Shown one piece after another: positions 16,472 to 23,711 of a DNA stretch of 23,711 nucleotides. The notes beneath the pieces are model-generated. The model saw nothing but the letters and a program-made list of their open reading frames with translations, searched no databases and was not told the origin of the DNA. Location of the stretch: NCBI GenBank assembly GCA_910579615.1, contig CAJTUA010000008.1, positions 1 through 23,711 of the forward strand, in the 5' to 3' direction. The DNA comes from an uncultured Lachnospiraceae bacterium (lineage in GTDB: Bacteria > Bacillota > Clostridia > Lachnospirales > Lachnospiraceae). The position numbers and the translations under genes were made by a program. Position 1 is the first letter of the stretch, and every line of letters starts with the position of its first letter.

Positions 16472-17383
16472 CTAGTCCTGCTTCAAATTATGCGCGACAA
16501 CCGCGGCGAGGGCGATGGAATTTACCTTCGTCTCGAACGTGTCGGAGCGGCTTGTCAGGATAACAGGGGCTTTTGTGCCTGTTAAAATGCAGCCGTTCTT
16601 GCATTTTGTCAGATGCACGAGTGCCTTGTACATCAGGTTGCCTGCATGGATATCCGGGAAGAGGATGACATCCGCATCGCCGACAATCTTGCGGTTCTCC
16701 GCGTTTTTGTGTTTTGCTGCCTCCGGGTCAATGGCAAGGTCAAACGAGAGAGGCCCGTCGATGATGCAGCCAGTAATCTCGCCCGCCTCGTTCATGCGGG
16801 TCAGCTCCTCGGCATCCACCGTAACCTGCATTTTCGGGTTTACGACCTCAACGGCTGCAACCGGGGCTACCTTCGGACATTCGATGCCGCAGGCATGTGC
16901 CACCGCAACCGTGTGCTCGATGATGGCCTTCTTGTCCTCAAGTGTCGGGTATGGGATGAACGCAACATCCGACATAAAGAGCAGGCGGTCGATGCCCGGC
17001 AGCTCAAATACTGCCACATGGGAGAGGGGCTTTCCGGTGCGCAGGCCAACTTCCTTGTCGAGCACGCTCTTTAAGAAGTTCTTTGTGTCAATCAGCCCCT
17101 TCATATACATGTCTGCCTTGCCGTCGTGAACAAGGGAAACTGCCATGTGGGCAGCTTCAATCGTGTCCTTTACGTCAATGACCTCGTAGCCGGACAAATC
17201 CATCCCAAGCTCTGCCGCAATCTCGTTAATCTTGTCCGCATCGCCGACGAGAATGGCATCCGCGATGCCACGCTCCTTTGCAGCCTTTACCGCCTCTAAG
17301 ATTGGCGCGTCCTGCGCCGCGGCGACGGCAACTTTCTTCATACTTCCGGTGATAGCAATCAGTTCATCAAATCCTTTGCTCAT
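16472..17383 (-). CDS. ptb: Phosphate butyryltransferase
   Basis: Converts butyryl-CoA + phosphate to butyryl-phosphate + CoA; together with the next gene it makes ATP while forming butyrate. It is 303 aa from ATG 17383, normal for the phosphate acetyl/butyryltransferase family (PF01515). Seen: AAAQDAPILEAVKAAKERGI near the N-terminus, DAILVGD, MYMKGLIDTKNFLKSVLDKE, LLFMSDVAFIPYPTLEDKKA, IIDGPLSFDLAIDPEAAKHK, and DVILFPDIHAGNLMYKAL near the C-terminus. AGAGGAACGAAGAA precedes this ATG; a longer in-frame reading to 17533 is only leader DNA. First gene of ptb-buk-vsr, with its own promoter and a hairpin in the leader. The set points to a butyrate-producing anaerobe; closely related branched-chain acyl substrates cannot be excluded. 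Confidence 0.95.
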   Translation of the reverse strand: MSKGFDELIAITGSMKKVAVAAAQDAPILEAVKAAKERGIADAILVGDADKINEIAAELGMDLSGYEVIDVKDTIEAAHMAVSLVHDGKADMYMKGLIDTKNFLKSVLDKEVGLRTGKPLSHVAVFELPGIDRLLFMSDVAFIPYPTLEDKKAIIEHTVAVAHACGIECPKVAPVAAVEVVNPKMQVTVDAEELTRMNEAGEITGCIIDGPLSFDLAIDPEAAKHKNAENRKIVGDADVILFPDIHAGNLMYKALVHLTKCKNGCILTGTKAPVILTSRSDTFETKVNSIALAAVVAHNLKQD

Positions 17384-17414
17384 TTCTTCGTTCCTCTTTT
17401 CTTCAAATATATTG

Positions 17415-17447
17415 GTTTTCCGCGCGGATTTTTGCGCGCAGGAAAAC
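17415..17447 (-). promoter_or_regulatory. Hairpin in the ptb leader
   Basis: Minus strand: GTTTTCC (17447-17441), a bulged T, GCGCG, a short A-rich loop, CGCGC, GGAAAAC (17421-17415). It lies between the promoter and the ptb RBS; no U-tract follows, so it is more likely an mRNA stability or binding element than a terminator. Confidence 0.5.
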
Positions 17448-17477
17448 TGGCTGTTGCGGAAAACAGCTATTGTTAAA

Positions 17478-17506
17478 ATAATAACACTATTTGCCAGAAA
17501 AAGCAA
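17478..17506 (-). promoter_or_regulatory. Promoter of ptb-buk-vsr
   Basis: Minus strand: TTGCTT (17506-17501), 17-nt spacer, TATTAT (17483-17478), about 95 nt before the ptb start. The divergent 17384-17684 gap (301 nt) holds this, the leader hairpin and the next gene's promoter, and nothing else I can see. Confidence 0.6.
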
Positions 17507-17580
17507 TGGAAGATTGCCCGGGATTGCCCGCAAAAAGTTTTAAAATTTTTTGAAAACTGCGAAGAAAAATTTGGAGCATA

Positions 17581-17609
17581 TTGAAAAAGCCGCATTTTCA
17601 TGATATAAT
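17581..17609 (+). promoter_or_regulatory. Promoter of the PocR-domain receptor gene
   Basis: TTGAAA (17581-17586), 17-nt spacer, TATAAT (17604-17609), about 75 nt before ATG 17685. Confidence 0.75.
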
Positions 17610-17684
17610 CAAAATGTATATTGTACATGAAAGGTCAGAACAAAATACAAAGACCAGAAAAGCATAGGAAAGAGGGTAAATGTG

Positions 17685-18461
17685 ATGGAATTGAAGGATT
17701 TTGTTGATTTCAAATTGCTGCAGGAGATTCAGAATCAGTTTTCGGATGCGACAGGGCTTGCAGCCATCGCTGTGGACAGTAAGGGGAACTATATAACGGA
17801 GGGAAGTAATTTTACGGATTTTTGCATGAGGTATACACGCAATTCGAAAGAGGGACTCCGCCGTTGCGAGAAATGTGATAATGAATGTACCGGTACATAC
17901 CATTGCCATGCGGGGCTGATGGATTTTTCGTGTGACATTATCGTGAACGGGGAGAAGCTTGGCAAGATGATTGGCGGGCAGGTACTTCCGGGAGAGCCGG
18001 ATGAGGAGAAAATTGCGGCGATTGCAAAGGATCTTGGTATCAATGAGAGGGATTATGTGTCAGCGGTGAGAAGGGTGCCAGTTCGTTCGGAGAAAGCCAT
18101 CCATGCCGCTGCGAAGCTTCTTGAATTTGTTGTAAATTATGTGGTAAACCTTGAATATATGAAGTTTAAGACCCGGACATCGACAAAGGTGATTGATGAG
18201 GAGCTTGGCGTGACAACGACGATGGTGGGCACAATCAACGAAAAGACGAAAGCATTGGAAAAAATTGCGTCAAAGCAGAATATCCTTGCGCTCAACGCAT
18301 CGATTGAGGCGGGGCGCGCCGGGGCGCTTGGGGCAGGTTTTGCGGTGGTTGCCTCGCAGATGGGCGACCTTTCGAAGCAATCCGGTGTGATTTATAAGGA
18401 TATCCAGCAGCTGGCAGCAGATATTTACACTTCGGTTCAGAAGATGAACGCGAGCCGCTGA
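17685..18461 (+). CDS. Soluble PocR-domain receptor with a short MCP signalling hairpin
   Basis: A 258-aa protein without signal peptide or membrane helix, so cytosolic. Residues about 5-155 form a PocR ligand-binding domain (PF10114, a PAS-like sensor of small organic molecules) with its cysteine set: C47, CEKCDNEC (61-68), HCH around C74, FSC (83), and GGQVLPGEPDEEKI. Residues about 168-258 resemble the tip of a methyl-accepting chemotaxis protein: IASKQNILALNASIEAGRAG then GFAVVASQMGDLSKQS. The arms are very short, with no room for the usual methylation helices. It may bind CheW/CheA or act independently. Start ATG 17685 has GAGGG 8 nt upstream; a GTG at 17682 is adjacent. A zinc-ribbon gene follows 66 nt later, probably in the same transcript. 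Confidence 0.85.
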   Translation: MELKDFVDFKLLQEIQNQFSDATGLAAIAVDSKGNYITEGSNFTDFCMRYTRNSKEGLRRCEKCDNECTGTYHCHAGLMDFSCDIIVNGEKLGKMIGGQVLPGEPDEEKIAAIAKDLGINERDYVSAVRRVPVRSEKAIHAAAKLLEFVVNYVVNLEYMKFKTRTSTKVIDEELGVTTTMVGTINEKTKALEKIASKQNILALNASIEAGRAGALGAGFAVVASQMGDLSKQSGVIYKDIQQLAADIYTSVQKMNASR

Positions 18462-18527
18462 TTGCCCAAAAAGCGGTAAAATTTATTACGGCGGTAAGCG
18501 CCGGTTCGCAGGAAAGGAGGGGTGGCC

Positions 18528-19103
18528 GTGCAGAAAGATATGGCGGGGGAAGCCACAACAGAGGAGGACATGGAAAATAAAACAGCGGGGGAAAAGGCTG
18601 TGCAGGAGGCAGGGCAGTCCGCGGAAAATGCGGCGCAGATTGCGGCGCTTGAGGAGGAGAGCGAAAAGTTAAAAGATTCATTTGGCTCACTCTATACGGA
18701 AATCGGACGGAATTTTTATGAAAAGCCGGATGGGTATGAGCTTGAGATTGCGGCGGCGGTGCAGAAACTGAATGAGATGAATGGCAGAATCCATGAAAAT
18801 TACCTTTCAACCCTGCGCCTGAAGGGAATCCGCTATTGCCCGAACTGCGAGAATATTGTGGACAATGAGACGGTTTTTTGCGGTGACTGCGGAACGAGGA
18901 TTGACCCGCCGGAGGAGGCGGATGAACAGAGTGTGCTCTGTGGCTGTTGTGGTGCAAAAAATGATAAAGATAAACATTTTTGTATCAAATGTGGGCAGAA
19001 GCTTGTGGCACAGAAGGCAGTTTTTCAAAGATGCCCGTCCTGTGGGATGTCGCTTCCCGCAGATGCCCGCTTTTGTGAGGAGTGTGGGACGAAACTTGTG
19101 TAA
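18528..19103 (+). CDS. Triple zinc-ribbon protein
   Basis: A 191-aa cytosolic protein. The N-terminal half (to about 95) is acidic and helical, with a likely coiled coil (IAALEEESEKLKDSFGSLYT). The C-terminal half has three four-cysteine ribbons: CPNC with CGDC, CGCC with CIKC, and CPSC with CEEC, each followed by the GT/GQ-K-L type ending usual for zinc_ribbon_2/DZR modules. Start: AGGAGG at 18515-18520 favours GTG 18528 (7-nt spacing) over GTG 18522 or ATG 18540. No enzyme motif is seen; such proteins usually mediate protein or nucleic-acid contacts. Placement behind the PocR receptor suggests a linked role, unproven. Two terminators follow. Confidence 0.8.
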   Translation: MQKDMAGEATTEEDMENKTAGEKAVQEAGQSAENAAQIAALEEESEKLKDSFGSLYTEIGRNFYEKPDGYELEIAAAVQKLNEMNGRIHENYLSTLRLKGIRYCPNCENIVDNETVFCGDCGTRIDPPEEADEQSVLCGCCGAKNDKDKHFCIKCGQKLVAQKAVFQRCPSCGMSLPADARFCEECGTKLV

Positions 19104-19109
19104 AAACAA

Positions 19110-19147
19110 AAAGGGCGGTGTCGGATGGTGGCACCGCCTTTCTTTGA
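19110..19147 (+). terminator. Terminator 1 after the zinc-ribbon gene
   Basis: AAAGG(G)CGGTG at about 19110-19120 pairs with CACCGCCTTT (19132-19141), then TCTTT. Good GC stem with one bulge; modest U-tract. Confidence 0.65.
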
Positions 19148-19214
19148 CGGACATTTTGGAGGAATTTACACGAAAGATGCAAAAATTTATAGAATATTTT
19201 ACATTTTTTTAAAT

Positions 19215-19250
19215 GTGCAAAATCTGATTGATGATTTTGCAATTTTTTTT
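19215..19250 (+). terminator. Terminator 2, AT-rich with long U-tract
   Basis: TGCAAAATC (19216-19224) pairs perfectly with GATTTTGCA (19233-19241), followed by eight T at 19243-19250. Together with terminator 1 it isolates the strongly promoted LamG gene. Confidence 0.65.
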
Positions 19251-19272
19251 TATAAAAAAAAGCAAATTGTTG

Positions 19273-19299
19273 TTGACATTGCACAAGGAATCGTATAAT
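19273..19299 (+). promoter_or_regulatory. Promoter of the LamG protein gene
   Basis: TTGACA (19273-19278) and TATAAT (19294-19299), spacer only 15 nt; alternatively TAATAT at 19296-19301 gives 17 nt. The hexamers are consensus, so expression may be strong. Confidence 0.7.
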
Positions 19300-19368
19300 A
19301 TAGAATCGTAAATCAACGAAAATCTAAAACATTTTAGAATTTCGTATATGAATGGAGGAGATTCGAGT

Positions 19369-21117
19369 ATGAGAAGAAAGGTTTTTGCAACTTTTTGTGC
19401 GGCAGCGATGTTGGTAAGCGCGGTTTCTGTTGCGGCACCACAGACGATAAAAGCTGCACCGGCTCCGCTTGCTTCCTATGATTTTGAGGATGGCTTCGGA
19501 GACATGACGGCCGCTGCAAACGGTGAGACCGTAGCACCGAGCCTTGGAACGGATGAGATTAAGGGCGGCACGGTAAAGCTTGAGTTTGGCGCAAACGGTG
19601 CAGAGAGTTATACGACCTTTGCGAACCCATATGTGGGCAAGGAGCTTTCCGCGGCGACGATTACGATGTGGGTAAACGTTCCGGAAACCGCAGCGAATTT
19701 TGAGTGGGATAACCTGCTTGGCTTTACGGACGGGACAAAGAGACTGACCATCCAGACAAAACCTTATGTTTGCTGGAATGCAGGTGCGGATGAGAACTGG
19801 ATTGACAAGAAGGGTTCACTGGTATTTCAAAACCAGAGGGGCAGATGGGTAAATTATGCGCTTGTAATCACACCGGAGGGACAGACCATTTTTGTGAACG
19901 GCGAAGAGGTGACGGAGCCGGAAGTAAATAACGGTGACGGCTATAATGCGGCAGACATTCTCCCGTTCCTTTCTGCGGAGACGACTCAGGCTTACCTCGG
20001 CTTTGGTTCCTTCTGGGGCAGCCAGGAAGCATTCCTTGATGATATTACATTTTATGATGCAGCATTGACGGCGGACGAGATTAAGGAAGCCTGCAATATC
20101 GAGGCAGTCCTTGCGGCTATGCCGGAATTTGTAGAGCCGGACCCGACACCGACACCGGAACCAATCGTGTATGAGAAGGTTGACCTTTCTACTGTAACAG
20201 CAGCCGTTCCGGAAGGTTATTCCTCCTTCTACGCATTCGATGGTGACCTGACGGATGCCGTTACCGGGCAGACTGGTAATACTGTCGGTTATAAAGTTAG
20301 CCTTGAGGCGGATGAGGAGACAGCTTCCTTCGAGACTGGCGTAAAGGGCCAGGCAGTGGCGTTCTATGGTTTCGGCGACGGCGTTAAGCTTCCGACCGCA
20401 CCGAAGGGCAGCCAGTATACAATTTCGATTGATTGGTACTTAAAGAAGACTTCCCAGTACACACCGGGTATCTTCATGGGGAATTTTTATGAGGATGGCG
20501 CCTTAAAGGGCACCGACGAGGATGCGGAGTGGATTAGCATTGCACCTCTTGGATGGCAGGAAGATTTGGTTAACGGACCGATGATTTGGTCGAGAAATGT
20601 GGCAGGCGGCGCACCGTGGAATGACGTTTACCGCTTGGGCAACGACCTTGCGAAGGTTGAAACCTGGTTCAACGTGACAGTGGTTGCGGATGGCGCGACA
20701 GCTACCATTTATGTGGATGGTTCCGTTGTGGCAGAAGGACCGATTGCAGATATCATTGGTGAGAATACACAGCTTTACCTTGGTGTAAACGACTGGGATA
20801 CCGTTTTCAACGGCTACATGGATAACCTTTATATCTATGACCGCTGCTTAACCGCGGAGGAAGTAGCAAGCCTTGCAAAAGAATCCCTTACTGTAGTGCA
20901 GGCAGACCCGACCCCTACGCCGGAACCGACGGCAGCTCCGGACCCGACTGCAACAACAGCACCGACATCTGCACCAACGCCGACCGCGGCAGTATCTGCA
21001 CCGACGGATGACAGCAACAGCAGTAGCAGCAATACCGGACTTATCGTAGGTATCGTTATCGTGGTTGTAGTAGTTGCGGGCGTTGTCGTAGCGGTTATGA
21101 TGAAGAAGAAGAAATAA
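19369..21117 (+). CDS. Secreted, membrane-anchored protein with two LamG/jelly-roll domains
   Basis: A 582-aa protein. Start ATG 19369 has GGAGGAG 8 nt upstream; the ATG at 19348 precedes that RBS. Signal peptide: MRRKVF, hydrophobic core, cleavage near IKAA (about 30). Two concanavalin-A/LamG-like domains (about 35-235 and 275-505), each opening with YDFEDG or YAFDGDLTD and closing with LDDITFYDAALTADEI or MDNLYIYDRCLTAEEV, as in LamG_3 (PF13385). A short PDPTPTPEP linker joins them and a longer Pro/Thr/Ala stretch follows. The end is a Ser/Asn run, one membrane helix (about 553-577) and KKKK. No LPXTG motif. LamG modules commonly bind glycans or proteins, so surface carbohydrate binding is plausible; no catalytic glycosidase domain is present. 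Confidence 0.88.
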   Translation: MRRKVFATFCAAAMLVSAVSVAAPQTIKAAPAPLASYDFEDGFGDMTAAANGETVAPSLGTDEIKGGTVKLEFGANGAESYTTFANPYVGKELSAATITMWVNVPETAANFEWDNLLGFTDGTKRLTIQTKPYVCWNAGADENWIDKKGSLVFQNQRGRWVNYALVITPEGQTIFVNGEEVTEPEVNNGDGYNAADILPFLSAETTQAYLGFGSFWGSQEAFLDDITFYDAALTADEIKEACNIEAVLAAMPEFVEPDPTPTPEPIVYEKVDLSTVTAAVPEGYSSFYAFDGDLTDAVTGQTGNTVGYKVSLEADEETASFETGVKGQAVAFYGFGDGVKLPTAPKGSQYTISIDWYLKKTSQYTPGIFMGNFYEDGALKGTDEDAEWISIAPLGWQEDLVNGPMIWSRNVAGGAPWNDVYRLGNDLAKVETWFNVTVVADGATATIYVDGSVVAEGPIADIIGENTQLYLGVNDWDTVFNGYMDNLYIYDRCLTAEEVASLAKESLTVVQADPTPTPEPTAAPDPTATTAPTSAPTPTAAVSAPTDDSNSSSSNTGLIVGIVIVVVVVAGVVVAVMMKKKK

Positions 21118-21140
21118 GATAAAACATAAAAAGAATCTAT

Positions 21141-21179
21141 AAAAACCCCGGCGTGGCATAAAGTCACGCCGGGGTTTTT
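21141..21179. terminator. Bidirectional terminator between LamG gene and aldo/keto reductase gene
   Basis: A5CCCCGGCGTG (21141-21155) pairs perfectly over 15 bp with 21165-21179, loop of 9 nt, ending in T5 on either strand. Confidence 0.92.
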
Positions 21180-21201
21180 ATGGATTTTTTGCGGGTTCTT
21201 T

Positions 21202-22194
21202 CTATTCTAAAATCGTCTCGATTTCCGCAAGTTCCTCCTGCGTAAATGCAAGGTTCTTTACACACGCAGCATTTTCCACAATCTGTTCCGGGCGGCTCGC
21301 GCCAATCAAAACGGTCGCGACTGCCTTGTTGTACAGCACCCATGAGAGTGCCATCTGTGAGAGCTTCTGCCCGCGCGATGCTGCCAATTCATTTAGCGCG
21401 CGGATGCGCGAAAGATTTTCCTCGGTCAAATCATTGGCAATCCATGTGTTCCCTTTGCCGATGCGGGAATCTGCGGGGATGCCGTTTAGGTACTTGTCCG
21501 TCAGCATCCCCTGGGAAAGCGGTGAGAAGACGGCGAGCCCAATGCCGTTTTCACAGGCAAACTCGTCAAGCCCGTCCTGTTCAATCCATCGGTTGAGCAT
21601 GGAGTAAGAAGGCTGGTTGACAATGAACGGCGTGTGCAGCTCTTTGAAATACTGCATGATTTCTGCGGTTTTCCCCTCGTTATAATTGGAAATCCCGACA
21701 TAAAGTGCTTTGCCCTGCCGGACAACAAAATCAAGTGCTGATGCGGTTTCCTCAAGTGGGGTATTCGGGTCATAGACATGGTGGTAAAAAATATCAACAT
21801 AATCTAGCCCCATGCGTTTTAAGCTCTGGTCGAGCGAGGCAATCAGGTACTTGCGAGAGCCGTTCCGGTCACCGTAAGGACCATCCCACATTTCATAGCC
21901 CGCCTTTGTCGAGATGCAGAGTTCGTCGCGGAACTGGCGCATACCGCGATTCAAAATGCGCCCAAAATTTTCCTCCGCACTGCCGTTGTATGGGTTGCCG
22001 TAATTGTTTGCCAAGTCAAAATGGGTAATGCCAAGGTCAAATGCGGTATGAACCATATTTTCCATATTGGGAAAATTAGCCATATGACCAAAATTCTGCC
22101 ATAGCCCGAGCGAGACGGCGGGAAGTTTTAAACCACTTTTTCCGCAGCGGTTGTATGGCATGTTTTCGTAGCGCTTTTCGTTAGGGATATACAT
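21202..22194 (-). CDS. Aldo/keto reductase, YghZ/Gpr-like
   Basis: A 330-aa NAD(P)H-dependent oxidoreductase of the aldo/keto reductase (AKR14-like) family, whose E. coli relative YghZ reduces L-glyceraldehyde 3-phosphate and methylglyoxal. The TIM-barrel catalytic tetrad is visible: D60 and Y65 in THFDLANNYG, K97 in CISTKAG, H138/H139 in DIFYHHVYD. Also present are the family insert after GNPYNGSAEENFGRIL, YVGISNYN, VFSPLSQGMLTDKYL, and the cofactor-binding VLIGASRPEQIVEN near the C-terminus. Length is normal. RBS AGGAGG lies 7 nt before ATG. It stands alone, with its own promoter and a leader hairpin. The physiological substrate cannot be told; aldehyde detoxification is a reasonable guess. 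Confidence 0.93.
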   Translation of the reverse strand: MYIPNEKRYENMPYNRCGKSGLKLPAVSLGLWQNFGHMANFPNMENMVHTAFDLGITHFDLANNYGNPYNGSAEENFGRILNRGMRQFRDELCISTKAGYEMWDGPYGDRNGSRKYLIASLDQSLKRMGLDYVDIFYHHVYDPNTPLEETASALDFVVRQGKALYVGISNYNEGKTAEIMQYFKELHTPFIVNQPSYSMLNRWIEQDGLDEFACENGIGLAVFSPLSQGMLTDKYLNGIPADSRIGKGNTWIANDLTEENLSRIRALNELAASRGQKLSQMALSWVLYNKAVATVLIGASRPEQIVENAACVKNLAFTQEELAEIETILE

Positions 22195-22233
22195 CTTTAT
22201 GCCTCCTGTTTAAATTTTGTGGCTTTCCTTCCA

Positions 22234-22272
22234 ATGCCCGGTGCTTAGGGGGAATCGCCGATTTGCGGGCAT
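22234..22272 (-). promoter_or_regulatory. Nested hairpin in the aldo/keto reductase leader
   Basis: ATGCCCG (22234-22240) pairs with CGGGCAT (22266-22272); inside, AATC-GCC-GATT forms a small inner stem. It precedes the RBS by about 30 nt on the minus-strand transcript. A further inverted repeat CGTAAA/TTTACG (22277-22282 and 22289-22294) lies next to it and may be an operator. Confidence 0.45.
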
Positions 22273-22332
22273 CATCCGTAAAACTGTGTTTACGTGTTTC
22301 CCACAAATTTTCCATGTAGGGTTTCTGCCACC

Positions 22333-22338
22333 AGTATA
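22333..22338 (-). promoter_or_regulatory. Extended -10 promoter candidate of the aldo/keto reductase gene
   Basis: Minus strand TGCTATACT has TGn before TATACT (22338-22333). No good -35 at 17 nt. An alternative is TTTACA, 16 nt, GATTAT a little upstream. The divergent 22195-22564 gap (370 nt) is AT-rich and holds only these regulatory signals. Confidence 0.45.
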
Positions 22339-22462
22339 GCATAATCTTTCAGAAAAAAGAATTGTAAATCAGAAAAAGACAAGAAAAGTATAATAAAAAA
22401 CATTTTCTCTCGGCATAAATATTGAAAAAAAGAATAAATCAATCCTTTTACGCGATATCTCA

Positions 22463-22491
22463 TTGATTTTATAACAAAAATATTGTATAAT
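22463..22491 (+). promoter_or_regulatory. Promoter of the membrane-fusion protein gene
   Basis: TTGATT (22463-22468), 17-nt spacer, TATAAT (22486-22491), about 70 nt before the coding start. Confidence 0.7.
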
Positions 22492-22564
22492 AAAATAGAA
22501 GTGACAAAATATTCAGAAAACAGAAGGGTTTTGACAAAATTTTAAGATGAAATGGGGGAAGAAT

Positions 22565-23650
22565 TTGAAAGAGCAGGGGATGTGGAAGAAATGTGTGCCC
22601 ATACTGTTGTCTGCACCTTTGGTGCTTGGCGGCTGCAGTTTGCTCCCGCAGGAGGAGACGGGCGGGCATCTGGTTCTGGTGCAGGCGGTGGATTCCGTGC
22701 AGTATGACTTGGTGGAGGTTGTGCGTGAGGATGTGCAGTTAGTGAAGGAATTGTATTGTACCTACCAGCAGTCGCAGGAGGAAACACTCAGTTTTGGCAC
22801 GGCAGGCAGGATGGTGCGCTACGTGCATGTGAAGGTCGGACAGAACGTGAAAAAAGGCGACATCTTGGGGGAACTGGAATCGGACGATTTGGTGGAAGCG
22901 ATTGAGCAGACGCGCTATATCGTTGAGAAAAATAGACTGCTTCTTGCGCAGGCGGAGGAGATGAAGGCGTTTGACCTGGAAGCGTTAAAGGCACAGTACG
23001 ACAGCGGCGCCCTGACGCGCGCGCAGTACGAGGAGCGCGTTGGACAGACCGAGGAGAATTATGAGGACACGATTGCGGGCTATCAGGATGTGCTGTATAT
23101 TCAGGAGCTGCGCCTTGAAAAGTTGGAGAAAGAATTGGAAGGTTGCCAGGTTTACGCGGGTATGGACGGCATGGTATCAATGGTGCGTGGGAAGATGACG
23201 GAAAATCTTTTGCCGGCGGGTGCGGCGGCTTTTACAGTAATTGATACGAGCCAGTGTGTTTTCAGCACGAATGAGATGGAGTACGCAAAGTATTTTATGC
23301 CCGGGCAGGAGGTTACGCTTGTGAACAATAACGGTACGACCTACGAGACGCGGTTTTTGGGGGCGGACGAAGCGCCGGATACGGAAAAACTCTATTTTGC
23401 GCTGATTGAGCCGGATACGTCCATTGCAGTTGATACAAGGGCGTTTGCCAGTCTGGTTCTGGATGAGCGCAAGGATGTGTTGGCATTGCCGTTAAACGCG
23501 GTGTACAAAGCGGCAGGAAAATCCTATGTGTATTGTGAGGACGAGAACGGGCTAAAGAGCGTGCGCTATATCACAACGGGCTTAAGCGGATCGAAATATG
23601 TCGAGATTGTAGAAGGGCTGGAAGAGGGCGAGATGGTAATCCGCAAGTAA
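22565..23650 (+). CDS. Lipoprotein membrane-fusion protein (HlyD/MacA-like adaptor)
   Basis: An adaptor of the RND/HlyD membrane-fusion family, which in Gram-positive bacteria pairs with MacB-type ABC transporters for export. From TTG 22565 it is 361 aa. The TTG is chosen because GGGGG sits 6 nt upstream, whereas ATG 22547 has no RBS; this is inference. Signal peptide with lipobox VLGGC (Cys 24). Then a lipoyl-like half (GTAGRMVRYVHVKVGQNVKK then GDILGELES), a short coiled-coil hairpin (about 110-190, with RAQYEERVGQTEENYEDTIA), the second lipoyl half (YAGMDGMVSMVRGKM), a beta-barrel (FMPGQEVTLVNNNGTTYET) and the membrane-proximal end (LALPLNAVYKAAGKSYVYC then VEGLEEGEMVIRK). The expected transporter genes would start beyond the right edge. 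Confidence 0.9.
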   Translation: MKEQGMWKKCVPILLSAPLVLGGCSLLPQEETGGHLVLVQAVDSVQYDLVEVVREDVQLVKELYCTYQQSQEETLSFGTAGRMVRYVHVKVGQNVKKGDILGELESDDLVEAIEQTRYIVEKNRLLLAQAEEMKAFDLEALKAQYDSGALTRAQYEERVGQTEENYEDTIAGYQDVLYIQELRLEKLEKELEGCQVYAGMDGMVSMVRGKMTENLLPAGAAAFTVIDTSQCVFSTNEMEYAKYFMPGQEVTLVNNNGTTYETRFLGADEAPDTEKLYFALIEPDTSIAVDTRAFASLVLDERKDVLALPLNAVYKAAGKSYVYCEDENGLKSVRYITTGLSGSKYVEIVEGLEEGEMVIRK

Positions 23651-23711
23651 GTCCCTGTACAGCCCCCGCAAAGAGATTTTTTGGAGAGAAGCGGAAAAAA
23701 ATATCTTTGCT
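23651..23711 (+). other. Right edge after the membrane-fusion gene
   Basis: 61 nt with no stem-loop terminator and no start codon with RBS that I can support; transcription probably continues into the next gene outside the window. Confidence 0.4.

Noticed and set aside
16365..16472. N-terminal extension as the true butyrate kinase start
   Set aside because: A good RBS and the family N-terminus point to ATG 16364; the extension is listed as a finding only.
21020..21117. Sortase-type anchor at the end of the LamG protein
   Set aside because: A membrane helix and Lys tail are present, but no LPXTG-like motif precedes the helix.

Overview
The window looks like a chromosomal segment of an anaerobic Gram-positive Firmicute, most likely a Lachnospiraceae-type Clostridium relative. 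The basis is a ptb-buk butyrate operon, lipoteichoic-acid-synthase and class A PBP genes with long Pro/Thr- or Gly/Asn-rich tails, a PocR-domain chemoreceptor, strong Shine-Dalgarno sequences and sigma-A promoters. The organism assignment is inference; there is no rRNA or tRNA here to confirm it.

Left part (1-4615) is a decay zone. It holds the interior of a large serine recombinase that lacks its catalytic domain (minus strand, runs off the left edge), a small zinc-ribbon ORF whose reading continues in another frame, a hybrid sensor histidine kinase broken by two one-base deletions, and a short gene that keeps its promoter and RBS but needs at least three frame changes to be read through.

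The middle part (4804-14694) is about the cell envelope. It contains a ZIP metal transporter, a convergent LTA-synthase-like phosphoglycerol transferase with a 5 x 13-residue repeat and a TIG-like end, two tandem paralogous lipoproteins, and a PBP1A-type peptidoglycan synthase with a ~240-residue acidic Gly/Asn tail. Each lipoprotein gene has its own near-identical promoter and a conserved leader stem-loop. A hairpin bracketed by 15-bp direct repeats sits right in front of the PBP gene.

The right part (14725-23711) begins with a minus-strand cluster ptb-buk-vsr (phosphate butyryltransferase, butyrate kinase, Vsr-type endonuclease). Divergent from it are a soluble PocR/mini-MCP receptor and a triple zinc-ribbon protein. 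Then come a secreted, membrane-anchored double LamG protein, a convergent aldo/keto reductase, and a lipoprotein membrane-fusion (HlyD/MacA-like) protein whose partner transporter presumably lies beyond the right edge.

No CRISPR array, tRNA, rRNA or intact insertion sequence was seen. I found no clear complete new system. The best candidates for something undescribed are the duplicated lipoprotein units with their conserved leader RNA, the PocR/mini-MCP plus zinc-ribbon pair, the vsr gene inside a butyrate operon, and the 11823-11940 hairpin element.
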